From Bacteroidales bacterium (GTDB lineage Bacteria > Bacteroidota > Bacteroidia > Bacteroidales > FEN-979): 64,000 bases of DNA. The stretch is taken from contig JALNZC010000011.1 in the NCBI GenBank assembly GCA_023229525.1, positions 1-64,000 on the forward strand, in the 5' to 3' direction. Under the pieces are notes generated by a model. That model was not told the DNA's origin. It saw only the letters and a program-made list of their open reading frames with translations, and searched no databases. This document shows, piece after piece, positions 9,257-18,215 of this stretch. Position 1 is the stretch's first letter. Each line of letters opens with the position of its first letter. The position numbers and the translations under genes were made by a program.

Positions 9257-10285
9257 TTAAAAATAGATTACCAGATCAATTTTATAACAATTGTTTTTAT
9301 CCAAGATCGTTAATTCATGTTTCCCGGGGTATAAAAGATCCAGGCGGCGAATGACATTCTTCAATCCTATCCCGGAACCTTGATCGGAAAATTCCTCCCG
9401 GTTCCCAAAAATTTTGTTTTCAACTGTAAAAACCAGCGTATTACCCAGTGCGCTAAGGTTGATTATAATTTCCGCTTCATCCTGATAGCTTACCCCGTGT
9501 TTAAACGCATTTTCCACAAAGGGGATCAGCAGTAACGGGGCAACGGAGAAATGTTCAGGCTGTCCTTCAACGGTAAAGATTATTTTGACTTTACCTGAGA
9601 TCCTGAGTCGTTGCAATTCAATATAATTCTGAAGGTATTCAACCTCTTTTTCCAGGCCGACAGTTTCATCTTTCGAATCCTGTAACATATACCGCATGAT
9701 CTGTGATAGTTTTATGATTGCATTTTCAGTACTGTCTGATTTTTTCCGTGCCAGGGAACAAATGTTATTCAATATGTTAAACAGAAAATGGGGATTGACC
9801 TGCGATTTCAGGAATGCCAGTTCTGCAGCAAGTTTTTCCGACTCCATCTCTTTCTTTTGTCGTTCATTCTGAAAATACTCCATGATGATCCGAACTGCGC
9901 TGCTTAATGCAAATGCCATGATGGCGGGATATACCGGGAAAGTGGCGGTTCTCCATAAATTGAAAGGATGATGACGTTCAATAATTCCGGATGTGCCCAG
10001 GACAAATAGAATATTCAGGATACTCACAACGATCAAACCCAGGAATAGCAAGAAAACATATAATCCGATTCTCTTTTGTAATAAAAACCTGGGGATCAGG
10101 TATGAAAAATTGTAGTAGAAATAAAAGAGCATCAGCAGCTGGATAAACCACCCCATGATCATGAAGCGCTCCCTTCCTGCTGCTGATTCAAAAAAAAGCA
10201 GAGGAATCATGAAAAACGCCAGCCATACCAAAATGTGAATCCACAATGCAGAAGGTTTTGACCGTAAACCAGGCAGGTTATCCAT
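9257..10285 (-). CDS. LytS/YehU-type sensor histidine kinase
   Basis: Membrane kinase of 342 residues with four predicted transmembrane helices (about residues 14-32, 44-64, 74-98 and 115-133) and no large extracellular domain. A His_kinase domain has the phosphoacceptor H166 in NPHFLFNILNN, followed by an HATPase with N-box PFVENAFKHG and G-box QGSGIGLKN. It is the first gene of the six-gene efflux operon and the obvious partner of the LytTR regulator. A signal inside the membrane or in the short loops is likely. The start ATG at 10285 lies divergent to the rpoN promoter. Confidence 0.94.
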   Translation of the reverse strand: MDNLPGLRSKPSALWIHILVWLAFFMIPLLFFESAAGRERFMIMGWFIQLLMLFYFYYNFSYLIPRFLLQKRIGLYVFLLFLGLIVVSILNILFVLGTSGIIERHHPFNLWRTATFPVYPAIMAFALSSAVRIIMEYFQNERQKKEMESEKLAAELAFLKSQVNPHFLFNILNNICSLARKKSDSTENAIIKLSQIMRYMLQDSKDETVGLEKEVEYLQNYIELQRLRISGKVKIIFTVEGQPEHFSVAPLLLIPFVENAFKHGVSYQDEAEIIINLSALGNTLVFTVENKIFGNREEFSDQGSGIGLKNVIRRLDLLYPGKHELTILDKNNCYKIDLVIYF

Positions 10286-10325
10286 CTTTTTTTTTATGCG
10301 AAATTATCTAAATCCCTTTGATGTA

Positions 10326-10356
10326 TTTGATAAATTAGACAGGTTCTCTATATTTG
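10326..10356 (+). promoter_or_regulatory. Bacteroidota housekeeping promoter for rpoN
   Basis: TTTG at 10326-10329 and TATATTTG at 10349-10356 are separated by exactly 19 bp, which matches the TTTG-N19-TAnnTTTG consensus of the Bacteroidota primary sigma factor. Transcription would start near 10363. This lies inside the extended rpoN frame, so it also argues that the real rpoN start is the ATG at 10425. A second TATATTTG at 10411-10418 lacks a matching upstream element. Confidence 0.75.
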
Positions 10357-10424
10357 ACGATTGGAAAGATTTTTTCACCGATGAGAAAAATAATCTCAAT
10401 GGATTATTGTTATATTTGTTCACT

Positions 10425-11909
10425 ATGCTCAATCAAAAACTTCAACAACGGTTAATCCAGAAACTTTCGCCACAACAGGTATTGGTTATGCGTTTGTTGC
10501 AGGAACCCCTTCTTTCACTTGAGCAACGCATCAAACAGGAAATTGAAGAAAATCCTGCTCTTGAAGAGAACAGTAAGGAGGAAGAGGATCAGGAACTGCA
10601 GGATGAAGCAACCCTGGATTCCATTGATTCCGATGAAGATGAATTCCAGGAATCCGAAAATTCCGGATCCCCTGAAGATGAATTTACTTTTGAGGATTAC
10701 GTAGACGAAGATGATATCCCAGCATACCGCCTGATGGCCGACAACCGGAGCCCTGATGAAGAGACCCGCGAAATTCCCATTGTTTCAGGGATCAGTTTCC
10801 AGGATTTTTTGATCGCCCAGATCGGCATGCACAAGTTTACCGACAAACAATTTATCATTGCAACCACCATTATCGGTAACCTTGATGAGTCGGGATACCT
10901 GCGACGGGAGATTCCGGCTTTATCTGACGACCTGGCATTTAATCAGAATATTGAAGCCTCCGCGGATGAAATCCTAGAAGTTCTCGGTACTGTTCAAACC
11001 TTTGATCCACCCGGAATCGCAGCCCGCAATCTCCAGGAATGTCTATTAATACAGCTTGAAAACAAAACAGACCGGACCTATGCCACTGATCTTGCCGGCA
11101 TCATCATCCGGTACTATTTTGAGGAATTCAGCAAAAAACATTATGATAAAATCCTTCAGAAAGGAAATATCGCGGAAGATGAATTAAAAGAGGCCATTGA
11201 TGAAATCCAGCGTTTGAACCCCAAACCCGGAATTTCAATCTCCGAAATTTCCCGCGACAGTCAATACATCATCCCCGATTTTGTGATTACCAATATTGAC
11301 AATACACTCGAACTTACGCTGAATAGTCGGAATACTCCCGAACTTTCCCTGAATCGAGATTATATCAGCATGTTGCATGGATATGGCGGCATCCGGCACA
11401 AACCGGGAGAAAAAGCGGCACTCACATTCGTCCGGCAGAAACTTGAAGCGGCCCGGGGTTTCATAGATGCCATTAAACAACGCCAGGAAACGCTTTATAC
11501 AACAATGAAGGCGATAATGGATTACCAGCATGAATATTTCCTTTCCGGGGACGACACCAAATTAAGGCCGATGATTTTAAAAGACATTGCCAACGTTGTC
11601 AACTTAGATATTTCTACGGTTTCCCGCGTGGCCAACAGCAAGTATGTACAAACCCCGTTTGGAACCCTTTTGCTGAAAAGCTTTTTCAGTGAATCTATGC
11701 GGAATACCGATGGCGAAGAAATATCGACACGGGAAATTAAAAAAATACTCGCCGATACCATTGATGCAGAAAATAAATCAAAGCCGCTTACGGACGATGA
11801 ACTCATGGACATGCTGAAAACAAAGGGATATACCATCGCCCGCAGAACAATCGCCAAATACAGAAAACAATTGAATATTCCTGTCGCCCGCCTGAGAAAA
11901 GAACTTTAA
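10425..11909 (+). CDS. rpoN: RNA polymerase sigma-54 factor
   Basis: Sigma-54 of 494 residues from the ATG at 10425. The N-terminal Gln-rich activator-interacting region (QKLQQRLIQKLSPQQVLVMR) is followed by a very acidic linker (residues 50-105), the core-binding domain, the HTH containing DISTVSRVANSKYVQTPFG, and the RpoN box ARRTIAKYRKQL near the end. The frame is open from 10296, but the extra 43 residues resemble no RpoN family N-terminus, and a consensus promoter lies within them. It directs core polymerase to -24/-12 promoters with enhancer-binding ATPases. None of these ATPases is encoded in this window. Confidence 0.96.
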   Translation: MLNQKLQQRLIQKLSPQQVLVMRLLQEPLLSLEQRIKQEIEENPALEENSKEEEDQELQDEATLDSIDSDEDEFQESENSGSPEDEFTFEDYVDEDDIPAYRLMADNRSPDEETREIPIVSGISFQDFLIAQIGMHKFTDKQFIIATTIIGNLDESGYLRREIPALSDDLAFNQNIEASADEILEVLGTVQTFDPPGIAARNLQECLLIQLENKTDRTYATDLAGIIIRYYFEEFSKKHYDKILQKGNIAEDELKEAIDEIQRLNPKPGISISEISRDSQYIIPDFVITNIDNTLELTLNSRNTPELSLNRDYISMLHGYGGIRHKPGEKAALTFVRQKLEAARGFIDAIKQRQETLYTTMKAIMDYQHEYFLSGDDTKLRPMILKDIANVVNLDISTVSRVANSKYVQTPFGTLLLKSFFSESMRNTDGEEISTREIKKILADTIDAENKSKPLTDDELMDMLKTKGYTIARRTIAKYRKQLNIPVARLRKEL

Positions 11910-11923
11910 TCTGATCTTCCCTG

Positions 11924-12535
11924 ATGGAAAACCGATTGGCCAAAGGCATTTCATATGCCTTTCATCCCTTATTGATCCCAGGCTATATTTTGCTGCTGTT
12001 AATGAATATAATCAGTCCCAATTCACTGATGGTTCCTGTTTCCTATAAACTGATCCTGCTGGGTATCGTCTTACTTACCACGTTTCTTCTTCCGCTCTTC
12101 CTTACCTATCTGTTGCTTCGGTTGCAATTAATCTCTTCATTCTTTCTATACAGGAAAGAAGATCGGGTCTATATGATCCTGGCCGTCTCCATTTTTTATT
12201 ACCTGACCTATTACCTTCTGAAAGGTGTTCATCTTTCTGTCATCTTCAGCTATTTTATGCTTGGCAGTACAATTCTTGCTGTCCTTTCTCTGGTTATCAA
12301 TTTCTATTTCAGGATAAGTTTACACATGATCGGGATAGGCAGTATAACGGGATTGTTTCTGGGACTTTCCCTTAAATACGGGATCAATTTCAATGGCGTT
12401 TTATTTGCCAGTATATTCACAGCAGGAATGATCGGTTATGCCAGGCTTAAATTAAACGCCCATAACCCTGCGGAGATTTATTCAGGTTATTTCACGGGAG
12501 CGCTTATCATGACTTTTCTGGTGATCCTCCTTTGA
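11924..12535 (+). CDS. PAP2-like integral membrane protein
   Basis: Membrane protein of 203 residues with six hydrophobic helices. The last loop reads ARLKLNAHNPAEIYSGYFTG, resembling motif 3 of PAP2 lipid phosphatases (SR-x5-H-x3-D) with Ala for Ser and Glu for Asp. Motifs 1 and 2 are not convincing, so catalytic activity is doubtful. It follows rpoN by 14 bp on the same strand and probably shares its transcript. A role in lipid or cell-wall precursor metabolism is inferred only from this resemblance. Confidence 0.6.
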   Translation: MENRLAKGISYAFHPLLIPGYILLLLMNIISPNSLMVPVSYKLILLGIVLLTTFLLPLFLTYLLLRLQLISSFFLYRKEDRVYMILAVSIFYYLTYYLLKGVHLSVIFSYFMLGSTILAVLSLVINFYFRISLHMIGIGSITGLFLGLSLKYGINFNGVLFASIFTAGMIGYARLKLNAHNPAEIYSGYFTGALIMTFLVILL

Positions 12536-13231
12536 TCAGAAAGGCATGAGGAGAAACCCTATTGAAATGGGGTACATGTCGGGACCAATACCCTTTGTAA
12601 ACAGACTGGACAAGGAATACCAGGCATTCACATGGATCCATTTGTAACCTATCCGGACTGTGGGGCCATAGGTAAACTTTTCAATATTCTTGATGTCTTT
12701 GAAGGAGGTTTTGAGCGTATTGGTCGTTTCGAAGAGGTAATCATCACCGACCCATTTCGAATGGGCATAGATCATATATCCTACCTTGAACCCGATGCCC
12801 ACGGCGAATTTACTTTTGGTTTTGAACCGGAATTCCACCGGAATTTCGAGGTAAGGCAATGTCAGTTTACTGCGTTTATAGCTGATATTATCAGGAACTT
12901 TGATGAATTGCAGGGAATCGTTGCTCCCCTTGAACATATAATTCCAATAAAGGTTATGAATACTGAGACCCAATCCAATCGAAAGTCCGAAATTGCTTTT
13001 TCCGAAAGGAACATTATAGGTTGCAAAAATGTTAACCCCTTGGTTTATCGTACGGGTTTTCATGCCATCCGGAGTTTTCATCCACACATCGGAAAACAGA
13101 CCGAACCCGATGCTGATGCGTTTTTTGGTCGACTCTTTAACTACCTGCGCCTGGGTGAAATGCGGTATTAAAAGAAAAAGAAATGTAACGACAAAGGAAA
13201 AACGGATCAGATTCTGTTTCAATTGGTTCAT
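12536..13231 (-). CDS. outer-membrane beta-barrel protein
   Basis: The protein of 231 residues has a signal peptide (about 1-28, cleavage after FTQA) and then alternating amphipathic strands with aromatic girdle residues (for example SIGFGLFSDVWMKTP and IGYKWIHVNAWYSLSSLF). It ends in a hydrophobic residue, F, as outer-membrane barrels do. It resembles the PorT-like/OmpW-sized barrels common in Bacteroidota. It is convergent with the PAP2-like gene, with directly abutting stops. Specific function is unknown. Confidence 0.7.
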   Translation of the reverse strand: MNQLKQNLIRFSFVVTFLFLLIPHFTQAQVVKESTKKRISIGFGLFSDVWMKTPDGMKTRTINQGVNIFATYNVPFGKSNFGLSIGLGLSIHNLYWNYMFKGSNDSLQFIKVPDNISYKRSKLTLPYLEIPVEFRFKTKSKFAVGIGFKVGYMIYAHSKWVGDDYLFETTNTLKTSFKDIKNIEKFTYGPTVRIGYKWIHVNAWYSLSSLFTKGIGPDMYPISIGFLLMPF

Positions 13232-13302
13232 AAATTAAGATTTTCTCAACAAAAATAGGGAATTGTCAATCAAATTAACGAACAGGATGGAAAAAAATTG
13301 GA

Positions 13303-14211
13303 TTATGCCCACAAATTTCCCGGGTATACGCCATTTTTCACGAGCTCCCGTATCTTTTTTACAACCAATCCGCGGTCTTCCTTATATGTCATTCCAAACC
13401 ATTGTTCGGCGCCTCCAAGCACTTTAACACTTACTTTTTGATTATGAATAAGGTCATTAACCATGCTTGGAATATAAAATTCTGCCTTTTGGTTCTCTCT
13501 GTTATCTTTTATAAATATCGCAAATCCCTGTCTCAGAAAAGCAAAAAACGAGGGAGTAAATCCCCAGAAGTTCATGGAAACAAGAGTATCGGGAGAAATA
13601 GTTTCAACCTGTCCCGATTCATTTTTATATACTACCTCTGCGGCCTGTCGCTCAATGTGGGTGCGTTCAACCACGTTTATCAGATATGCATTTTCATTCA
13701 CCTGGCAAACACCTCTTGACACGGATCCGAATTCCGACAATGTGGCTGCCAGCGGATAACCTACCATACAATAATCGTTTTCCCGGGCAGGTGACCAATG
13801 TCTGTAATAAGAGGCCACAGTTTTAAAAGCTCCCCGGCTATAAAAATCATCAGCATTAATCACAGCAAAAGGGCTGTCTATTTTATCTTCAGCCATCATC
13901 ACCGCGTGCCCGGTGCCCCAGGGTTTAAGGCGATTTTCGGGTACGGCTATCCCGTCCGGGACCATCCATGTTTCCTGAAAAACGTAGTCGATGGCAATTT
14001 TATCTTTCAATTTTTCAACAAAAGTTTCCTTGAAATCCTGTTCGATGCTTTCCTTGATGATAAAGACAATTTTTCCGAACCCGGCTCGCTTTGCATCGTA
14101 AATGGAATAATCGATAATGGTCTCTCCCGAAGGACCAATAGGATCAAGTTGTTTCAATCCACCGTAGCGGCTTCCAATTCCGGCTGCCAGAATAAGTAAT
14201 GCAGGTTTCAT
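13303..14211 (-). CDS. sugar-1-phosphate nucleotidyltransferase-like protein
   Basis: About 302 residues. The N-terminal signature LILAAGIGSRYGGLKQLDPI is a canonical nucleotide-sugar transferase G-x-G-x-R motif. It is followed by GPSGETIIDYSIYDA, a GTGHAVMMAEDKI segment that binds the base, and INADDFY carrying the metal-binding Asp. The ORF extends to 14316, but the ATG at 14211 overlaps the MFS stop as ATGA and begins the Rossmann domain at once. It probably makes an NDP-sugar from a sugar-1-phosphate. The adjacent sugar transporter suggests the sugar is imported and activated, although the nucleotide and sugar cannot be fixed from sequence. Confidence 0.85.
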   Translation of the reverse strand: MKPALLILAAGIGSRYGGLKQLDPIGPSGETIIDYSIYDAKRAGFGKIVFIIKESIEQDFKETFVEKLKDKIAIDYVFQETWMVPDGIAVPENRLKPWGTGHAVMMAEDKIDSPFAVINADDFYSRGAFKTVASYYRHWSPARENDYCMVGYPLAATLSEFGSVSRGVCQVNENAYLINVVERTHIERQAAEVVYKNESGQVETISPDTLVSMNFWGFTPSFFAFLRQGFAIFIKDNRENQKAEFYIPSMVNDLIHNQKVSVKVLGGAEQWFGMTYKEDRGLVVKKIRELVKNGVYPGNLWA

Positions 14212-15569
14212 AAGGGTTGTATTTTCCAGGATTTTACCTTGTGCCCCCAAAGGGCAAAATAAATGATGAACAGATAACAGGGAACGCCCAGCCAATAAGC
14301 TTGTTGTGGTGACCAAATATCGGAAAGGTATCCCCAGACTAGCGGGAGAATTGCCCCTCCTGCAATACCCATGATCAGTAAAGCTGAGCCGGTCTTGATG
14401 AACCGGCCAAGATCATGGATGGCCAATGGCCAAACTGCCGGCCAAACCAAAGCATTGGCCAACCCAAGAAAACCGACAAAAAGACAGGTATAAGGAAGGA
14501 CAATTTTCACCGAGTTCAGTGTCATAAAATCCAAAAAGGGTATGGTCATTCGTGTATTTACGGGAATTAAAGTTATCATAATCGTAAAAAGAATGCCCAG
14601 TAAACCGCACCATGCCAACGCTTTGTTTTGTGAAATGACCCGTGGGATCAATATGATCCCAAGAACATACCCTATCACCATGGCGATCAATACCACAGAA
14701 GTAAAATTTTTGGCAGATTCAAGTGGTACACCAATGGATAATCCGTATCGGATTATGGTATCTCCCGCAATAACCTCGATACCGACATAAAAGAAAAGGG
14801 TAATTACTCCAAGGATCAGGTGAGGAAATTGAAAAATAGATGTTTTTACTGAAGAAATACTTGGACTTGTTTCTGTTTGCGGTTCGGTTTCAATATCCGG
14901 TAAGGGGGCCTTACGGATGAACAATCCCAATGCAAAAAGAACAAAGGTCATGACCAGATAGGGTCCGATGACACGCCGTGCCAGTCCGTCGAGGGCGGCT
15001 AACCGGGCATCTGCGTTCAAAGCATCCAGGTTTTTCAGAAATGAATCACCGTCGTGAAGAATAAAATATGCAAGGATCAGGGGAGCGATCGCACCGGCAA
15101 GTTTATTGCAAATTCCCATGATGCTGATCCTGCGTGCAGCGGTTTCCCGTGGGCCTAAGATGGTAATATACGGATTGGAAGCTGTCTGAAGAATGGCCAG
15201 TCCTGTTCCCAGAACAAAAAGTCCCAGCAGAAAGATGGCATAGGTACGAAGCAGTGCTGCCGGGATAAAAATCAGGGTTCCAAGGGCCATCACCCAAAGT
15301 CCAATCATCATCCCATTCCTGAAACCCGTCTTTTTCAGGACCCAGGAAGAGGGCAAAGCCATCAACGTATAAGAAATATAAAAGGCAAAGGCAACGAATA
15401 AGGCCTGGAAATTTGATAACTCGCAAGCGATCTTGAGGTAAGGAATCAATATCCCGTTAAGCCAGGTTACAAATCCAAAGATGAAGAAAAAAAGTCCGAT
15501 GACCGCAATTGATAAAATGTAATTCCCCCGCATCTCCGGTCCCTGGGGGAAACCGACCTGTTGCTTCAT
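14208..15569 (-). CDS. FucP/GluP-family sugar:proton symporter
   Basis: MFS transporter of 453 residues with 12 predicted helices. The stretch FGFVTWLNGILIPYLK in helix 1 and QTASNPYITILG in helix 4-5 are diagnostic of the FucP/GluP glucose-galactose-fucose group. The loop after helix 3 (LKKTGFRNGMMIGL) matches the usual MFS motif A position. It heads a two-gene operon with the nucleotidyltransferase (4-bp overlap). No sugar-specific repressor lies next to it. Glucose, galactose or fucose are the reasonable substrates. Confidence 0.87.
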   Translation of the reverse strand: MKQQVGFPQGPEMRGNYILSIAVIGLFFFIFGFVTWLNGILIPYLKIACELSNFQALFVAFAFYISYTLMALPSSWVLKKTGFRNGMMIGLWVMALGTLIFIPAALLRTYAIFLLGLFVLGTGLAILQTASNPYITILGPRETAARRISIMGICNKLAGAIAPLILAYFILHDGDSFLKNLDALNADARLAALDGLARRVIGPYLVMTFVLFALGLFIRKAPLPDIETEPQTETSPSISSVKTSIFQFPHLILGVITLFFYVGIEVIAGDTIIRYGLSIGVPLESAKNFTSVVLIAMVIGYVLGIILIPRVISQNKALAWCGLLGILFTIMITLIPVNTRMTIPFLDFMTLNSVKIVLPYTCLFVGFLGLANALVWPAVWPLAIHDLGRFIKTGSALLIMGIAGGAILPLVWGYLSDIWSPQQAYWLGVPCYLFIIYFALWGHKVKSWKIQPL

Positions 15570-15610
15570 GTTATTGACTTTTCAGATTTGGTTACAGGAA
15601 ATCGTCCGGA

Positions 15611-15618
15611 CAAAAATA
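15611..15618 (-). promoter_or_regulatory. candidate -7 element for the sugar transporter operon
   Basis: On the minus strand this reads TATTTTTG, a full match to the TAnnTTTG element. It is placed about 42 bp before the transporter start at 15569. The -33 TTTG at the expected 19-21 bp spacing is missing, so the site is only a candidate. The rest of 15570-15722 shows nothing else recognisable. Confidence 0.35.
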
Positions 15619-15722
15619 AACGTTTTTTATTGTATTAAACGTATTATTTATGCGGTCAATGGGGAAATTAATCCAACGCGATACGGGTTGCCAACAATGA
15701 AGGAGAGAAATGAAATATGCGA

Positions 15723-16406
15723 TCAACCTGAGGTGTCTGACTCCAGAAATGATTTTTTATTGTGCTTGATCATTCTGCCTTCCACCACAAATACGACCGA
15801 TTCCGCAATATTGGTCGAATAGTCCGCCATCCGGTCAATCTGGGTTAAAATGATCATGAGGTTGGTAGCTACAACGATGACTTCGGTTTTATGCATCATC
15901 TCTTCAATAATTCGTGCAGATATTGCCTGAACCCGTTCTTCGATAGCGTTGGCCGATAAAAAAATGTCTCTGACGAAAGCGGTATTGCGGGTATTCAGAA
16001 TGGTGATCACATCTTTCACAATGAGATCGGTCATTTGGGCCAATTCATCCACATGCAGCTCTGTCAGAATCTCCTTATAATCACTGATTCCCTCTATTTT
16101 TGCAGAAATGTTAACGGCCAGGTCGCCCAGTCGTTCCAGATCATTGTTCATTTTTAGCGCCGACATAATCAACCGTAAGTCTGTGGCAACTGGTTGGGTC
16201 AACGCAAAAATTCGCTGGCAAAGCTTATCTATTTTCACATCCAGCTTATCTACTTTATTGTCGGTATTGATCACCTGCTGGGCCAGTTCATTGTTGCAAG
16301 TGAGCAAAGCCTCAAGTGCGTTGTGAACCTGTTCGGAAACCAGGTTTCCCATTTTGAGGATCCGTTTGTTCAACTTATCCAGTTCTTGTTCAAAATGTCG
16401 TTCCAT
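15723..16406 (-). CDS. phoU: phosphate transport regulator PhoU
   Basis: PhoU of 227 residues with two three-helix PhoU repeats. The first carries the acidic cluster NTDNKVDKLDVKID (about residues 46-60) and the second repeats the pattern with NAIEERVQAISARII. These clusters bind metal and contact PstB and the PhoR kinase. PhoU dampens Pho signalling when phosphate is plentiful. The reading frame reaches a TTG at 16415, but the ATG at 16406 is taken. It is the last gene of the phosphate uptake operon, separated from pstB by a repeat-rich 129-bp spacer. Confidence 0.94.
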   Translation of the reverse strand: MERHFEQELDKLNKRILKMGNLVSEQVHNALEALLTCNNELAQQVINTDNKVDKLDVKIDKLCQRIFALTQPVATDLRLIMSALKMNNDLERLGDLAVNISAKIEGISDYKEILTELHVDELAQMTDLIVKDVITILNTRNTAFVRDIFLSANAIEERVQAISARIIEEMMHKTEVIVVATNLMIILTQIDRMADYSTNIAESVVFVVEGRMIKHNKKSFLESDTSG

Positions 16407-16415
16407 ATTTTTCAA

Positions 16416-16510
16416 TTTTAGATTTTTGATTTTAGATTTACGATTGAAACGTATACCTATGGCATTTCAAAATAAGCAATTGCAAATCGTAAACCGTAAA
16501 TCGTAAATAC
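16416..16510. repeat. AT-rich degenerate short repeats between pstB and phoU
   Basis: The stretch carries TTTTAGATTT units at 16416-16440 and a 9-bp pattern, AAATCGTAAACCGTAAATC, at 16485-16503. Very similar TTTACGATTTACGA runs occur at 33670-33688 before the muramidase gene. They are non-coding and resemble the other short repeats before genes in this window. Confidence 0.6.
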
Positions 16511-16535
16511 TTTCTTATCTGTTTCCCTTGAGTGT

Positions 16536-17294
16536 TTATCCGAACCGGCCGGTAATATAATCTTCTGTTTGTTTTTTATCTGGTGTCGTGAAAATCTTTC
16601 TCGTCTTCCCATATTCGACCAGTTCACCAAGGTAAAAAAATGCAGTAAGGTCACTGACACGGGCCGCCTGCTGCATATTGTGTGTGACAATTACGATGGT
16701 ATAGTTTTTTTTAAGCTCGAAGATCAGCTCTTCAATCTTGGCAGTCGAAATGGGATCGAGGGCGCTGGCCGGTTCGTCCATTAAAATAATTTCAGGGTTT
16801 ACTGCCAGGGCTCTTGCTATGCACATACGCTGCTGTTGTCCTCCTGATAGACCCATTGCCGAATCATGTAACCGGTCTTTCACCTCTTCCCATATAAATG
16901 CTTTTTGCAGGGAAGTTTCAACAATTACTTCCAGTTTTTTCCGGTCATGGATACCATTGATCTTAGGGCCATAGGCAACATTTTCATAAATCGACTTGGT
17001 AAAGGGGTTTGATTTCTGGAAAACCATTCCAACCTTTTTCCGCAGGTTGACTACATCGATCTGTTTATCGTAAATATTAAGGGAGTCAACCAGAACTTCC
17101 CCGGTGATTCTCACATTGGGAATCAGGTCGTTCATCCTGTTTAGGGTACGCAGGAAAGTGGATTTCCCGCAACCGGATGGGCCGATGAATGCAGTAACCT
17201 CTTTTTCGGGAATTTCCATAGAGATGGAATTAAGCGCCATCTTTTCACCATAAAAAAGGGTTAAATCGCGTATTTGAATTTTGGGTTGTTTCAT
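16536..17294 (-). CDS. pstB: phosphate ABC transporter ATP-binding protein PstB
   Basis: ATPase of 252 residues. Walker A GPSGCGKSTFLRTLNRMND, Q-loop VFQKSNPF, signature LSGGQQQR and Walker B IILMDEPASALDP are all intact and typical of PstB. It powers uptake by PstCA. The gene follows pstA after 19 bp and precedes phoU. Length is standard (E. coli 257). Confidence 0.97.
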   Translation of the reverse strand: MKQPKIQIRDLTLFYGEKMALNSISMEIPEKEVTAFIGPSGCGKSTFLRTLNRMNDLIPNVRITGEVLVDSLNIYDKQIDVVNLRKKVGMVFQKSNPFTKSIYENVAYGPKINGIHDRKKLEVIVETSLQKAFIWEEVKDRLHDSAMGLSGGQQQRMCIARALAVNPEIILMDEPASALDPISTAKIEELIFELKKNYTIVIVTHNMQQAARVSDLTAFFYLGELVEYGKTRKIFTTPDKKQTEDYITGRFG

Positions 17295-17313
17295 TATTCT
17301 ATTTCTTCGCTGA

Positions 17314-18213
17314 TTATTTCGCTTTCCTGCGTAACCTTGAACGGATAATTACAGCCGTTAAATTTAACATAAAAGTCAGCATTAACAAGACCAGTGTAGT
17401 CGCAAACTGAATAGGCAAGGTCTGATCTACATTTGCCGATTGGGTTGCCATGATATATATGTGATATCCAAGGTTCATGAACTGATCGCTGAGCGAAGTG
17501 GGTAAGGTGGCAAGATAATATGCTGCCCCGGTAAAAAGGATCGGGGCAACTTCACCTGCTCCCCGGCTGACGGCCAGAATGGTCCCGGTCATAATCCCCG
17601 AACGTGATCCTGGTATGACAATCCTGCGGATGGTTTCCCATTTTGTAGCACCCAGGGCAAGACTGGCTTCCCGCATTTCTCTCGGAACGGTGCGAATGGC
17701 CTCTTCGACGGAGACGATAACCACGGGAAGAGTTAACAACGACATTGTAAGACTTGCCCAAAGAATGTTGGGCTGACCCCATTTAAGCTGGCCTCCGAGG
17801 AACACATCATCCATTCCGCCCCCGACAAATTTGATAAAAAAGCCCAACCCAAACAAACCAAAAATGATGGAAGGCACGGTAGCAAGGGTTCTTACCGCAA
17901 ACCGGATAGTTTGAGCCAGAATTGAGGTCTCACTTGCATATTCAGTCAGGTAGATGGCTGTAATTGTACCGAATGGAACAGCGGCAACCGACATGATTAC
18001 GACAAGCAATGCGGTTCCATAAATAGCCGGGAAAATTCCGCCTTTCATCATGCCATCCTGCGGAAACGAAGTGAGAAATTCCCACGAGAAAGTATCCTTC
18101 CCTCCGATAATAATGACAACCAACAGGATGATGATAACGGCTATGATCAAAAAAGCAGAGAATGCTGTTGTACCAACAAATAATGCCCCTGTTATTCGAT
18201 TTTTTTTACTCAT
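17314..18213 (-). CDS. pstA: phosphate ABC transporter permease PstA
   Basis: Permease of 299 residues with six transmembrane helices. The cytoplasmic EAA-type loop (EAIRTVPREMREASLALGAT) couples it to PstB. It pairs with PstC to form the inner-membrane phosphate channel. The start at 18213 lies 2 bp after the pstC stop at 18216, so the two are tightly coupled. Length is ordinary for PstA. Confidence 0.96.
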   Translation of the reverse strand: MSKKNRITGALFVGTTAFSAFLIIAVIIILLVVIIIGGKDTFSWEFLTSFPQDGMMKGGIFPAIYGTALLVVIMSVAAVPFGTITAIYLTEYASETSILAQTIRFAVRTLATVPSIIFGLFGLGFFIKFVGGGMDDVFLGGQLKWGQPNILWASLTMSLLTLPVVIVSVEEAIRTVPREMREASLALGATKWETIRRIVIPGSRSGIMTGTILAVSRGAGEVAPILFTGAAYYLATLPTSLSDQFMNLGYHIYIMATQSANVDQTLPIQFATTLVLLMLTFMLNLTAVIIRSRLRRKAK

Positions 18214-18215
18214 AT

